A stretch of 6,906 bases of DNA from Geminicoccaceae bacterium (GTDB taxonomy: Bacteria; Pseudomonadota; Alphaproteobacteria; Geminicoccales; Geminicoccaceae). Both the position numbers and the translations under genes were made by a program. The stretch lies in the NCBI GenBank assembly GCA_030824835.1, contig JAPJRA010000186.1, positions 1 to 6,906 on the forward strand, in the 5' to 3' direction. The first letter of the stretch is position 1; each line of letters starts with the position of its first letter. Under the pieces are notes generated by a model. It searched no databases. It saw nothing but the letters and a program-made list of their open reading frames with translations, and was not told the DNA's origin. Shown piece after piece: positions 6,887 to 6,906 of the stretch.

Positions 6887-6906
6887 TGAAGCCGTCCTCT
6901 CGTTGG

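Noticed and set aside
1..6906. CRISPR array, tRNA, rRNA or riboswitch
   Set aside because: No regularly spaced repeats, no tRNA-like cloverleaf and no long conserved RNA sequence were noticed. The only non-coding stretches are about 110 and 90 bases.

Overview
The window has about 65% GC (by eye) and tightly packed reading frames, all on the + strand. Its last gene is a ParB-like partition protein of a type I know from plasmids and integrative elements of Alphaproteobacteria (sphingomonads and Rhizobiales). An alphaproteobacterial plasmid, island or accessory chromosomal region is the best guess. This rests on remembered protein families, not on a search.

Positions 1 to about 5421 are the right-hand part of a mobile element built from tyrosine recombinases. 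Three recombinase genes lie head to tail: a 385-aa integrase (from about position 6), a 603-aa protein (1153-2964) and a 624-aa protein (2968-4842). A small helix-turn-helix/coiled-coil protein (about 4814-5314) overlaps the last one. The genes overlap or are separated by only 3 bases, which points to one translationally coupled operon. The layout resembles the tnpA-tnpB-tnpC module of the Tn554 family, with an extra large recombinase as in 'recombinase in trio' elements. The first and third recombinases keep the full set of catalytic residues. The second keeps the tyrosine but has Asn where the first catalytic Arg should be, so it may be a structural or specificity subunit. The second and third both end in a cysteine cluster that looks like a zinc-binding module.

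Positions 5315-5422 are non-coding and hold several short inverted and direct repeats. This is the likely right end of the element, where the recombinases bind.

From 5423 to 6817 runs the C-terminal two-thirds or so of a ParB-like protein. Its homology begins abruptly in the conserved ParB motif just before the helix-turn-helix, and the frame is closed by TAA at 5420-5422. The N-terminal part is absent. The simplest reading is that the element inserted into the parB-like gene and that the missing 5' part lies beyond the element's left end, outside the window.

The last 89 bases (6818-6906) are intergenic, with two GC-rich hairpins. No cargo gene lies between the transposition genes and the right end, so any cargo would be to the left of the window. 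No RNA genes or CRISPR arrays were seen.
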